From Kiritimatiellia bacterium (lineage in GTDB: Bacteria > Verrucomicrobiota > Kiritimatiellia > UBA8416 > YA12-FULL-48-11): a DNA stretch of 64,000 nt. Below the pieces are notes generated by a model. The model was not told the DNA's origin, made no database searches, and worked only from the letters and a program-made list of their open reading frames with translations. The DNA lies in contig JAQUPZ010000004.1 in the NCBI GenBank assembly GCA_028716365.1, positions 62,001-126,000 of the forward strand. The letters run 5' to 3'. The translations under genes were made by a program, and so were the position numbers. This document shows, piece after piece, positions 10,846 through 19,241 of the stretch (positions are counted from its first letter, which is position 1; each line of letters opens with the position of its first letter).

Positions 10846-11445
10846 TCAACGCCACATTTTCTGACGATTTTCTTCGAGACGTTTTCGTGTCTCATCAAGT
10901 TTCTCCGATGAAATGGTCTCTATCCTGGTATTCGCTTGCGTCTTGAGCCTGGTCCGTATGTTTGCATATGTAACTGACAGAGTCTCACGGTCTTCATGAT
11001 TCTTCAGTAAACTCATGCCCCTCTGGAAAAGTTTTTCAGCAAGTTCATCGTCATTCAGCCATCTCACGGCAATATTGATCATGTCGACATGAGGTTTTAC
11101 CTCATTTGGGAATTCCTGAATGATCTTTTCATACTCTTGCTCTGCTTCGGCATATTTGCCTTTCGCCACGAGTGATTCTGGAATACCATAAATTGGCATC
11201 GGTTTACCTTTGAGAGATGACCGGAAAATGTTGCCGAAACAACCAGCCAGAAAACCAGCGATATCAGGAGCAATCAGGACAGCCCCAAGAAGCACCAGAA
11301 ACGGACCAAACCATGGTATTGGTAAAGCGAAGAACAAAGGGATTCCGATCCCCCAGCGCACATACCGGCTTATAAGCCGGCGCCTTTGCTCCATTTTCCA
11401 CTGTGTTTGGCATTTTTCATTCAGCATCTCTCTTGAATTATCCAT
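10846..11445 (-). CDS. TPR-like membrane protein, hypothetical
   Basis: Trimmed start MDNSREMLNEK; two hydrophobic helices; AKGKYAEAEQEYEKIIQEFP repeat-like. The upstream part of the track ORF is a repeat element. Confidence 0.6.
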   Translation of the reverse strand: MDNSREMLNEKCQTQWKMEQRRRLISRYVRWGIGIPLFFALPIPWFGPFLVLLGAVLIAPDIAGFLAGCFGNIFRSSLKGKPMPIYGIPESLVAKGKYAEAEQEYEKIIQEFPNEVKPHVDMINIAVRWLNDDELAEKLFQRGMSLLKNHEDRETLSVTYANIRTRLKTQANTRIETISSEKLDETRKRLEENRQKMWR

Positions 11446-11605
11446 ATTTTCCCTGTCATGCGATGGGGCGTCGAGTCCCATACTGGCTGACAGATTACAT
11501 GAACCGTCAACAAAGGACAAGGTTGGAATCCGTTTTGACACGATTCGTAATGCGCTTTTGATTACAATGTAAGGGCCTGTTGCCCAAATCGAAAAAGCAC
11601 GTCCA

Positions 11606-11705
11606 GCGAGATGCCTCGACAAGCTCGGCATGACAATTCCTTGGAGAAACGATCGAATTCACGTCGTCATTCCGATCCGTCGGCTGACGGAGAGGAATCT
11701 CAGGT
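11606..11705. repeat. imperfect inverted intergenic repeat (REP/MITE-like)
   Basis: Left arm gcgagatgcctcgacaagctcggcatgac (11606-11634), right arm gtcattccgatccgtcggctgacggagaggaatctcaggt (11666-11705) in inverse orientation. Confidence 0.6.
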
Positions 11706-11860
11706 TTGGTCAACACGCCCGTAGCAATCATTATCAGCCAAGTGATCAACCTTGCGCATCAATCCATGGTTTGGTAACACTACCGTACTTCTGGTTGTTT
11801 TTTTTGTTTGGTGACAATGCCGCATGTAAAACGAATTTCTATCAATAAAGGAGTGCCACT

Positions 11861-13111
11861 ATGATGACAAACAGAATATCACGCCGGTCTTTCATTGCGT
11901 CGTCAACTGCAGGAGCTGTCGGTGCAGGTATACTGGCCACAGCAGGAGGTATCTCAACTGCCGCGAGTGCTGCAGAAGTCATAGCGGGCTTTGACGATAA
12001 GAAGACTTCCGTGGACCAGAGTAAACCATGGGTACCTTTTAGTGACCGGAAAATCAGGGTGGGTATTGTCGGTCATGGCGTGTGCAAATTCGGACTCCAA
12101 TTCGGGTTGCAGCATCATCCCAACGTCGAACTCATTGCTGTCAGTGACCTTTTCCCCGACCGTTGTGCCGATATGGCACAAAAGGCCAAATGCGCAAAGA
12201 CCTATCCCTCGCTGGAAGAGATGGTCAAGGATGACAAGATTGAGGCGATCTACTGCGCAACAGACGCTCCAGCACACGCCAAGCATGCCATCCTCTGCAT
12301 GGAGCATGGCAAACACGTTGCAACTGCTGTCCCGGCCTTCCGTGGTGACATCGATGATGCTGAAAGGCTTTTGGAATGCTGCAAAAAGAACAAGGACCTG
12401 GTTTATGCAATGTTCGAAACGTCGTGTTTCCATGACGACCTCTATGCCATGGAAAAACTCTTTGCCGCCGGGGTATTCGGCAACATCGTTTATTCTGAAG
12501 GTGAGTATTGTCATCCGCATGTCCTGGGCACTCCCGCATTGGGATCGTACAAGGATTGGCGTAAGAATGGTTGTCCCATGTGGTATCCGACGCACGCTAC
12601 AGCCTATTATGTCGGCGTGACGCACAAAAGCTTTATTGACGTTTCCTGCCAGGGAACCGCGCTGTTTGACAAAGCACAGCGCATTCCTAACGTGATCGGG
12701 AATATCTTTAAATCGGAAGCCGGTCTGTTCCGGACAGCCGAGGGCGGAATTTCCCGCATGATAATATGCGGGTCTCAGGGCGAGTATCTCGAGGCAGGAC
12801 GAATTCGCGGAGAGTACGCGGGATATAACAAGACTTTCACCGGCGATGCGACGGGTTCGAAACGGCATTACGAGGCAATCAAGAATGGTTTGAAATTGAA
12901 GAAATACGCCCTGCCGCCGGGAGTCGAGTCGGGCGGGCACGGCGGTTCACACGGTTACCTGGGCGACGATTTCATCGATTCAATTCTCAGGAAACGCCAA
13001 CCCAGGGTAGGCGTCATCGATGCCCTGAATATGACGGTCCCGGGCTATTACGCGCACCTGTCCGCCATGAAGGATGGTGAGCGGATCAAGATCCCGCAGT
13101 ATTCACTCTAA
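11861..13111 (+). CDS. Gfo/Idh/MocA family oxidoreductase with Tat signal
   Basis: SRRSFIASSTAGAVGAGILATAGG Tat signal; IRVGIVGHGVCKFGLQFG; YCATDAPAHAKHAILCMEHGKHVATAVP. Confidence 0.88.
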   Translation: MMTNRISRRSFIASSTAGAVGAGILATAGGISTAASAAEVIAGFDDKKTSVDQSKPWVPFSDRKIRVGIVGHGVCKFGLQFGLQHHPNVELIAVSDLFPDRCADMAQKAKCAKTYPSLEEMVKDDKIEAIYCATDAPAHAKHAILCMEHGKHVATAVPAFRGDIDDAERLLECCKKNKDLVYAMFETSCFHDDLYAMEKLFAAGVFGNIVYSEGEYCHPHVLGTPALGSYKDWRKNGCPMWYPTHATAYYVGVTHKSFIDVSCQGTALFDKAQRIPNVIGNIFKSEAGLFRTAEGGISRMIICGSQGEYLEAGRIRGEYAGYNKTFTGDATGSKRHYEAIKNGLKLKKYALPPGVESGGHGGSHGYLGDDFIDSILRKRQPRVGVIDALNMTVPGYYAHLSAMKDGERIKIPQYSL

Positions 13112-13201
13112 AACAGCCATCTAAAGAGAATTTGAGCAATTACGCCGCATCTCTACCGACCAGCTTTGCTGGTCTGGTATTCTGTATCTTGTTTGACTTG
13201 G

Positions 13202-13552
13202 TCAGCGCATCGCGAGCAATGCCTCGCGAATGATCACGGCCTGGTTTCTGTCGGGGTCCTTTGCCGCATATAAGAGAATCAACGGTCTCTTCTGTGCGAG
13301 TGCACGAAGAGGTCTTAAGAGTTCGCGCTTTTCCTTCAGTTCATTCAAATATCTAACGCGGAATGATTCCCAACGTTCTGGTTTGTGAGCAAACCACTTC
13401 CGCAGTTCAGTACTTGGTGCTACGTCTTTGCACCATTCATCAAGCTGTAGTGCTTCCTTTGAAATGCCGCGCGGCCATAATCGATCGACGAGAACTCGAT
13501 AGCCTTTTGGCTTGTCCGTTGTGTCATAAACTCGTGCTATTGCGATTTTCAT
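13202..13552 (-). CDS. cassette 11: DUF488 family protein (YeaO-like)
   Basis: MKIAIARVYDTTDKPKGYRVLVDRLWPRGISKEALQLDEWCKDVAPSTELRKWFAHKPERW is characteristic. Confidence 0.9.
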   Translation of the reverse strand: MKIAIARVYDTTDKPKGYRVLVDRLWPRGISKEALQLDEWCKDVAPSTELRKWFAHKPERWESFRVRYLNELKEKRELLRPLRALAQKRPLILLYAAKDPDRNQAVIIREALLAMR

Positions 13553-13565
13553 ATCTGACCTCGTT

Positions 13566-13630
13566 GCCGAACATCACCGCTGAAATTTCGCCTTGCCTTC
13601 AAGGCAATAATCTCCGGCCGCTGGTTCGTG
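13566..13630 (-). other. candidate decayed attC between cassettes 10 and 11
   Basis: Plus strand gccgaac...gttcgtg with central ccttgccttcaaggcaa; arms pair only partly and cores do not match the parent cassette. Confidence 0.5.
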
Positions 13631-13633
13631 TCT

Positions 13634-14194
13634 CTATTTTACGCGAAGCGTCTTCAACGCACTGCCCCAGGCAATGACTTCATCCAGCATGGCGTTGACT
13701 GATTTTTCGTGCCGGGTGTCGGGCTTGAAAATGCTGAAATTCTCGAAGTCCGTGAACAGCGAAAGCATGACCTGCGCGCGCACATCGGCAACCTTCAGTT
13801 CGCCCATGACAAGCCGCAGGTGCTCCACCGCACGTGCGCCGCCGGCGCTTCCATAGCTCACAAACCCCGCCGCCTTGTTGTTCCACTCCGCGAACAGATA
13901 ATCGATCGCGTTCTTCAGCGCCCCGGATGTCCCATGGTTATACTCGGGTGTCACGAAGACAAACGCGTCGAAAGAAGCGATCTTTGCTGCCCACGCCTTC
14001 GTGTGTGCATGGCTGTACTGTCCCATCAACGGTGGAACCGCCTCGTCCAGCAGCGGCAAGTTGAAGTCTTTGATATCCACAAGTTCGAAATGCGCGTCGC
14101 TGCGCTTCCCCGCGATACCGTGTACCCAACGGGCGACGGCCTCGGCCTTGCGACCGGGACGTGTGCTTCCGATAATGATTCCCAGCTTCATCAT
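13634..14194 (-). CDS. cassette 10: NADPH-dependent FMN reductase family
   Basis: MKLGIIIGSTRPGRKAEAVARWV and FVFVTPEYNHGTSGALKNAIDYLFAEWNNKAAGFVSYGSAGGARAVEHLR. Confidence 0.92.
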   Translation of the reverse strand: MMKLGIIIGSTRPGRKAEAVARWVHGIAGKRSDAHFELVDIKDFNLPLLDEAVPPLMGQYSHAHTKAWAAKIASFDAFVFVTPEYNHGTSGALKNAIDYLFAEWNNKAAGFVSYGSAGGARAVEHLRLVMGELKVADVRAQVMLSLFTDFENFSIFKPDTRHEKSVNAMLDEVIAWGSALKTLRVK

Positions 14195-14237
14195 GTCTCT
14201 TTCTTCTTCACTCATTTTCCGTGCTCCTTTTTTGTTA

Positions 14238-14296
14238 GGCCAACGTCGAGGGTCAGGCGCGAGCTATTGCGAGTCGCCTGCGCCCTCTGGTTGGCA
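14238..14296 (-). other. attC site 1 (cassette 9 / cassette 10 junction)
   Basis: Plus strand ggccaac...gttggca; inner arms gagggtcaggcgcgag / gtcgcctgcgccctc. Confidence 0.88.
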
Positions 14297-14713
14297 CTAG
14301 AGATGAAAATGGCCGGCTGCTTCTGGCTGATACACAATCTTCTCAATTCGGATGCGTCGCATGCCTGCGGGTACCGGCCACTCAATGATATCTCCCTTTG
14401 AGTATCCCAGAATCGCGGTGCCAATAGGGGCGAGGACAGAGATGGCCCCCTCGTCCACGTTGGCGTCTTTCGGAAACACCAGGGCATAGTTCATTTCTTC
14501 ACCGGTATTGACGTCTTTGAGAACAACACGCGAATTCATGGTTACAACGTCGGGGCGGACGTCCTTGGGATCCACGATGTCAGCCCTGGCAAGCTCGTGA
14601 GCAAGCGCCTCCAAATCCTTTCTGGCGCGACCGCCGAACTCTCCTGCCACATCGATGAGCTCCTCCAGGTGCATCTTGTCGGCTTCGGTAATGCATATCT
14701 TTCTAGGCTTCAT
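14297..14713 (-). CDS. rnk: cassette 9: nucleoside diphosphate kinase regulator / GreA-GreB C-terminal family (Rnk-like)
   Basis: MKPRKICITEADKMHLEELID...VTMNSRVVLKDVNTGEEMNYALVFPKDANVDEGAISVLAPIGTAILGYSKGDIIEWPVPAGMRRIRIEKIVYQPEAAGHFHL. Confidence 0.9.
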   Translation of the reverse strand: MKPRKICITEADKMHLEELIDVAGEFGGRARKDLEALAHELARADIVDPKDVRPDVVTMNSRVVLKDVNTGEEMNYALVFPKDANVDEGAISVLAPIGTAILGYSKGDIIEWPVPAGMRRIRIEKIVYQPEAAGHFHL

Positions 14714-14733
14714 GATCTATCCCTTTCTTGTTG

Positions 14734-14803
14734 TGCCAACGCATGGCATAATGGTCGAGATGAACCGCAGGTTCATCGAGTACCATTCATGCCCTTGTTG
14801 GAG
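14734..14803 (-). other. attC site 2 (cassette 8 / cassette 9 junction)
   Basis: tgccaac...gttggag with inner imperfect palindrome gcatggcataatggtcgagatgaacc / gttcatcgagtaccattcatgc. Confidence 0.88.
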
Positions 14804-15510
14804 CCTCCTATCTCTTTCCCAAAAGGATGGCACACGATCCATGCAACTCGCCCAGGAAGAACCACATCTGGGTTCTCCTTCATCAACTCTGCATGGAAAG
14901 GAATCTGATAAATACCGTATTCACCACCAGTGATCTTGATCACGCCCGACTTGGATTGAATGAACACATTGCTTCTCCCATGGTCTTGGACCCTAATCAC
15001 CAGAGCCTCTAGGGTCTCGACTGAAGGAGTTTCGTTCACAATAGTGGCTTTTACGTTCGCCGCTAGTCGGAGTGGCTGCATGAGTTCCCGATAATGGAGT
15101 ATCCTGTTCTCTGGAACGGAGAGGTTGCGATCGACGTATCCACCGAGCGACATAGATCCCTTTGGCTGATTGGAAATGATTGGAGGATTTTCTTTGATCA
15201 GAGAGTCTGAAATGGGCAGGCGGAAGGAACCGTCAGCACCAAGGGACAGTGGGATGCGACCAGTCTTACTGTCGATAAACAGGTTGATATCTTTTGGTCT
15301 GACGTCAGGCAAACTGCTCTTGAACTTAACGGTAAGCTCTTTGCCATTGGTTGATGTGCCTTCGGGTTCGGACACTTGGGCCATTTTATACGCCACGGCA
15401 TATGGCAAGGTGGCGACTTCAGTTTGACTCGCCGTTTCTGCGATAACAGCCACCTGTAACGTCAGCCACAGAGCAGTGCAATAATAGATTGGCAATTTTC
15501 TCTTCATCAT
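14773..15510 (-). CDS. cassette 8: secreted hypothetical protein
   Basis: ATG at 15510, 6 nt after the core; MMKRKLPIYYCTALWLTLQVAVIAETAS signal peptide; stop lies inside attC site 2. Confidence 0.75.
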   Translation of the reverse strand: MMKRKLPIYYCTALWLTLQVAVIAETASQTEVATLPYAVAYKMAQVSEPEGTSTNGKELTVKFKSSLPDVRPKDINLFIDSKTGRIPLSLGADGSFRLPISDSLIKENPPIISNQPKGSMSLGGYVDRNLSVPENRILHYRELMQPLRLAANVKATIVNETPSVETLEALVIRVQDHGRSNVFIQSKSGVIKITGGEYGIYQIPFHAELMKENPDVVLPGRVAWIVCHPFGKEIGGSNKGMNGTR

Positions 15511-15516
15511 TTCGTG

Positions 15517-15584
15517 CTCCAACGTGACCTCTCATGCGTTCAAAAACCGCAGGTTTTTGAATCGCATGCAGAGGATGGTTGGCT
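15517..15584 (-). other. attC site 3 (cassette 7 / cassette 8 junction)
   Basis: ctccaac...gttggct; inner arms cctctcatgcgttcaaaaacc / ggtttttgaatcgcatgcagagg. Confidence 0.9.
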
Positions 15585-16061
15585 CATTTCTTTGTTAATT
15601 ACGATTTCGACAACTTTTGGGGGTTCTGACAACCAATGGTCAGGTCCAGGATCGTCTTTGACAATAAAGACGTTCTCGTTCATAAATTCTTCCAACATAG
15701 GACCTGCATGGGTGTCTGATGCCTTTACGATCTTGTGAAAATCGCGATGCTGGGGGAGTTTCTTCCAAACACGGTAATGATCAACATTATATGGTGTTGG
15801 TTGATCTTTATCGTCGTATCTACATATTGTGATAGCGTCAGTATCTGTTGAGTAACGTTGTGCAACCGCCGCCACAAGTGGAGCGTCTTTTCCGACTGCG
15901 GCAATTGGTGTTGTCGAAATGTCGATTTCAAATGGCTGTCCGGAACTGTCTCCTAGTGACTGCCACTCAGCCCTTGGCATTGTAAATACCGATCGACCTT
16001 CCACATTCTGCCAGTAGGCGTGAAATCGATGGGCACGCATATCATTATTATGTCTTGTCAT
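15540..16061 (-). CDS. cassette 7: hypothetical protein, no obvious signal
   Basis: MTRHNNDMRAHRFHAYWQNVEGRS...; single ORF filling the cassette; stop inside attC site 3. Confidence 0.7.
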   Translation of the reverse strand: MTRHNNDMRAHRFHAYWQNVEGRSVFTMPRAEWQSLGDSSGQPFEIDISTTPIAAVGKDAPLVAAVAQRYSTDTDAITICRYDDKDQPTPYNVDHYRVWKKLPQHRDFHKIVKASDTHAGPMLEEFMNENVFIVKDDPGPDHWLSEPPKVVEIVINKEMSQPSSACDSKTCGF

Positions 16062-16069
16062 ATCTTTTG

Positions 16070-16128
16070 AGCCAACGCCAGTGTTGAGGCGGCGCTGTTT
16101 CAGCGTCGCCTCCTACACATGGTTCGAA
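16070..16128 (-). other. attC site 4 (cassette 6 / cassette 7 junction)
   Basis: agccaac...gttcgaa; inner arms gtgttgaggcggcgctg / cagcgtcgcctcctacac with an extrahelical base. Confidence 0.9.
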
Positions 16129-16130
16129 CA

Positions 16131-16574
16131 TTATTTCTTCCAATCCAATAGCCAGAAATCTACACCGTCAACACGAAGGCCATTGGGTAAATCCTTTGGG
16201 AAGATGCTGCCATCGCAATAGAGAACCCGAGTCAGATGTTGTTTCTTGATAAATTCGACTGCTTCCTCTTTGGATTTGAACACCTTGTTATCGACAACAA
16301 TCGGACCTTTCTTCGAAAAGAATATATAGTCGGTCTTTCCTCGACAGAAACCAGCAGATTCTAAAATTGCTGTGGCGCGTTGTCGTTCAGCATATGTTCC
16401 GGCTAAATATTCCATAACATCTGTATGGTAGATCCATCCCTTGATCCATGTTCCGGTAGGATGTGTTTGTACCTTAAGTTTGGGATGGCAAAGTACATGA
16501 CTACTATCCAATTTGGATGTTGAGCAACTGGCCGTTAATGCGCAGATAAGTATGATCTTTCCGATCCTTTTCAT
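16131..16574 (-). CDS. cassette 6: putative lipoprotein, hypothetical
   Basis: MKRIGKIILICALTASC lipobox; ATG 5 nt after the core. Confidence 0.75.
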   Translation of the reverse strand: MKRIGKIILICALTASCSTSKLDSSHVLCHPKLKVQTHPTGTWIKGWIYHTDVMEYLAGTYAERQRATAILESAGFCRGKTDYIFFSKKGPIVVDNKVFKSKEEAVEFIKKQHLTRVLYCDGSIFPKDLPNGLRVDGVDFWLLDWKK

Positions 16575-16579
16575 TTAAG

Positions 16580-16649
16580 TTCGAACGCCATCATTGAGCG
16601 GCGAGTGCCCGCCGCGGGTCACTCGTCGCGCTCGAATGAATTGTTCGAC
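16580..16649 (-). other. attC site 5 (cassette 5 / cassette 6 junction)
   Basis: ttcgaac...gttcgac; inner arms attgagcggcgagtgcccgc / gggtcactcgtcgcgctcgaatg. Confidence 0.9.
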
Positions 16650-17577
16650 GATCTGTGTTTTCTTTAATAAAAGTACGTATTGCTCCGAATGTGTTCTTTC
16701 TGTCGGACAAAAGAAAGAAATGGTCTCCTTCAATTTCCTTGAATTGCAGAGACGGAACACGCCGTTGTGCAAGCGCAACTTGATTTCTCGCGATATCGAT
16801 GGGGACCATTGGATCGTTTATTCCGTTCAGCATAAGTATATTCAAATCCCTGCGGAGGATGTTTGCAACGGAGATTTCCGGTGCATTTGCCATACAAATG
16901 TATCCAGCAAACGAGGAAGACATTTGATTGTAAATCAGAAAGCCACCTCGGCCTCCAGCCGAGATACCCATCAGCCAAGGTTGACTTAGGCGTGTTTTGC
17001 AACGACGTTCCGCATCCGAGAGCATGTCTTTTAAATAAGTTGTCGATCCGCGGTGCCAGCTAACGCTCCACGACGGTGTTATTATGACGGCGTTTGGAAA
17101 TTCCTCTTTTAGCACCCAAGTATAGAATTGGAAGTTACCACCGTATCCGTGAAGAAACACGATGCACATGGGTGTTTCTGGCATTTTGCTTGGTCGATAC
17201 AAGAAGTAATGCCCCGAACTGGGTCTAGTGGTTGAGAAACAATACGGCAAGGCAGACGCGACGTTGGAGAATGCGGGATCTACACAGATCTTTGAGTACG
17301 CGTCTGCAACGAGGGGCGTCAGGTTTGTATTCTGATTGGCTGATAGTCCAAGGTCTCCGCTACCGACAAGAAGTGCTCCTACGACAAGAATCCCCTCGGG
17401 TAAAGTGTTGAGTCCGGCGCGGAAGAGTGGTTCGTTTTGCTTGAGAGATTGGGGTATGTTGTAAACCGGAGGCGGAACACTGGTCTTAAACAGAACGGAT
17501 TCAACCGTGCCAGTAGCTTGCGCCATACTGACATGACAAATGAAGAAAAGTACAAGTAGTGTTCTTGGGCATTTCAT
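16591..17577 (-). CDS. cassette 5: secreted alpha/beta hydrolase-like protein
   Basis: Start trimmed to MKCPRTLLVLFFICHVSMAQA; VFLHGYGGNFQFYTW, LMGISAGGRGGFLIYNQ nucleophile elbow, IEGDHFFL. Confidence 0.82.
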   Translation of the reverse strand: MKCPRTLLVLFFICHVSMAQATGTVESVLFKTSVPPPVYNIPQSLKQNEPLFRAGLNTLPEGILVVGALLVGSGDLGLSANQNTNLTPLVADAYSKICVDPAFSNVASALPYCFSTTRPSSGHYFLYRPSKMPETPMCIVFLHGYGGNFQFYTWVLKEEFPNAVIITPSWSVSWHRGSTTYLKDMLSDAERRCKTRLSQPWLMGISAGGRGGFLIYNQMSSSFAGYICMANAPEISVANILRRDLNILMLNGINDPMVPIDIARNQVALAQRRVPSLQFKEIEGDHFFLLSDRKNTFGAIRTFIKENTDRRTIHSSATSDPRRALAAQ

Positions 17578-17584
17578 CTTATTC

Positions 17585-17650
17585 GTCGAACGATCCAAAT
17601 CACCGTTTCGAGCCCGCGGGCGAAGAATACGGTGGATTTGTTGGTTGGGG
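17585..17650 (-). other. attC site 6 (cassette 4 / cassette 5 junction)
   Basis: gtcgaac...gttgggg; inner arms gatccaaatcaccgtttcgagccc / gggcgaagaatacggtggatttgttg. Confidence 0.9.
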
Positions 17651-18112
17651 CAAGTTTTCAACAAGCCGCACCCAAGTGTATTCCCGCCGGGAAGGATACC
17701 GTACCTTCAGTCGGTTCCTGTCAAGAAGGGTGAGCTTGAGACCAGCGCCGATGTGTTCCTTATCCATTGCGAAATCAGGAGACAGGTTTCGGCTCGTCCC
17801 ATCATCCATCTCCTGAACTCCTATCCAAGTTGAAGTGGCTTGCGCGGTGTATAGAAAGACACCTTCAAGTTTCCATCGGCCTTCATACCCCCAGGTAGCC
17901 GTGGAAGTCTTGGTTGTTGCTGTCCCGGTGACGATCATGTGACCGTCAGGGGCGAGCTGCCAAGTTTGAGTTCCGACCGACCCGTTCGTTCTTTCGACCT
18001 TCTCCCGCCACGACCCGATAATGTCTGCGGAATGAGGTGCGGGACCACAACCAGTTAGGAAGGCACAAACGCTGGCGAGGCTCCACATCCCGACGAGTGA
18101 CTTCCTTTTCAT
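17600..18112 (-). CDS. cassette 4: putative lipoprotein, hypothetical
   Basis: MKRKSLVGMWSLASVCAFLTGC lipobox; stop inside attC site 6. Confidence 0.75.
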   Translation of the reverse strand: MKRKSLVGMWSLASVCAFLTGCGPAPHSADIIGSWREKVERTNGSVGTQTWQLAPDGHMIVTGTATTKTSTATWGYEGRWKLEGVFLYTAQATSTWIGVQEMDDGTSRNLSPDFAMDKEHIGAGLKLTLLDRNRLKVRYPSRREYTWVRLVENLPQPTNPPYSSPAGSKR

Positions 18113-18122
18113 ATCTCTGCTG

Positions 18123-18192
18123 CCCCAACGATCACTCTGAGAGTTTTTTCAACCCGCAGGGTTGAAAAATACTCTCCAGAGATTGGTTGGGG
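18123..18192 (-). other. attC site 7 (cassette 3 / cassette 4 junction)
   Basis: ccccaac...gttgggg; gagagttttttcaaccc gca gggttgaaaaatactctc with one extrahelical base. Confidence 0.92.
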
Positions 18193-18194
18193 CT

Positions 18195-18677
18195 CTATTG
18201 TTTTTTCTGAATGGTTATTTCTTGTTTTGATTTTATATCCACGACAACACATGTAACGTTTTGTGTATTTACACTAACAAGGCGAAATGTCCGATTGTCA
18301 ACAACGAAGGTATCATCAAGTCTGACTTTAAAACTTTTATCCTGATTTCCGGATGTAAGATTGACAAAATAGTCATTGAATGGAAGCTCCTCTCCTCTGA
18401 CTAAGGTGAATATCCTGCTGCCTCGCTGAAGAGTCGCTTCTGTTCGGTCTACCGTGATTTCCTTGTTCAGGATATTCATCTTCCCTGTTTTTGGTGTAAC
18501 TTTTGTAACGACAAAACCAAGGAGATTCGTACCCACCTGGATATCCCGTTTTGTGTTCCAGTGAATAAGGAAGGGTTCCTTACTGATGCTATTGAGGGTC
18601 AGCGTTGGTAAATTCCGATCCTCCGCGACAACAAAAGCTCCTGTCAAAAGTGTTAATATGATAACTGTTATTCTCAT
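18195..18677 (-). CDS. cassette 3: secreted hypothetical protein
   Basis: Start trimmed to MRITVIILTLLTGAFVVAEDRN signal peptide, 7 nt after the core. Confidence 0.75.
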   Translation of the reverse strand: MRITVIILTLLTGAFVVAEDRNLPTLTLNSISKEPFLIHWNTKRDIQVGTNLLGFVVTKVTPKTGKMNILNKEITVDRTEATLQRGSRIFTLVRGEELPFNDYFVNLTSGNQDKSFKVRLDDTFVVDNRTFRLVSVNTQNVTCVVVDIKSKQEITIQKKQ

Positions 18678-18684
18678 TTTGTTG

Positions 18685-18744
18685 CCCCAACGATCATCTT
18701 GAGGCGGCGCTGGTTTCAGCGTCGCCTCCAAGATTTGGTTCGAT
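18685..18744 (-). other. attC site 8 (cassette 2 / cassette 3 junction)
   Basis: ccccaac...gttcgat; inner arms cttgaggcggcgctg / cagcgtcgcctccaag. Confidence 0.92.
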
Positions 18745-18778
18745 TCATTTCTTATTGATCAGTTCTGGTCAATGACAA

Positions 18779-19234
18779 TTATTCTTTCTGGAACACTTCT
18801 GATTCATCGCCCCAAGTGTCGGGATAAAATGCTTTATAATAGGGAGGACCAGGCGGCTGGTACGTTTGCCAATACAAGGAAAGGCAGTATACCGGAGGGA
18901 AATACACAGGGAAAAAGAGAATGCTTAAGGTTGTCTCTCTGATCGGATGCTTCTCAAAATTTCGGGATGCTGCACACGGGCCAAGGAATGCGCCTCTGGC
19001 TGCGATCGGGATTGATGCCAAAGGCGTAAAGATCGTGTCCGCTCCAATAATGCCTATATCCGTAACCAATCCCCCTACAGCAACTATCGGTTTCGCCGCC
19101 ACAGGTGAGCGTTTAGTCCATTCGTATGTCGCGTATTCATAACGTCCGAATGTCTTGTATCGCACTGGACCAGTAGCACAACCCTGCGCCAAGAGAGTAG
19201 CCAACAATGCTAGACCTATAAATGTAGTTTTCAT
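18779..19234 (-). CDS. cassette 2: putative lipoprotein, hypothetical
   Basis: MKTTFIGLALLATLLAQGC lipobox; ATG 7 nt after the core. Confidence 0.77.
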   Translation of the reverse strand: MKTTFIGLALLATLLAQGCATGPVRYKTFGRYEYATYEWTKRSPVAAKPIVAVGGLVTDIGIIGADTIFTPLASIPIAARGAFLGPCAASRNFEKHPIRETTLSILFFPVYFPPVYCLSLYWQTYQPPGPPYYKAFYPDTWGDESEVFQKE

Positions 19235-19241
19235 TTTGTGA

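Noticed and set aside
11507-11749. Minus-strand ORF encoding CHAELVEAS
   Set aside because: Product of a noncoding inverted repeat, not a gene.
11954-12940. Minus-strand ORF of 328 aa
   Set aside because: Antisense to the second Gfo/Idh/MocA gene.
13709-14401. Plus-strand ORF of 230 aa
   Set aside because: Runs antisense across cassette 10 and through an attC; not protein-like.
18730-18750. GGTTCGATTC and similar GGTTCGAA strings resembling tRNA T-loops near 16121 and 18737
   Set aside because: They are the core ends of attC sites 4 and 8; no acceptor/anticodon cloverleaf could be built around them.
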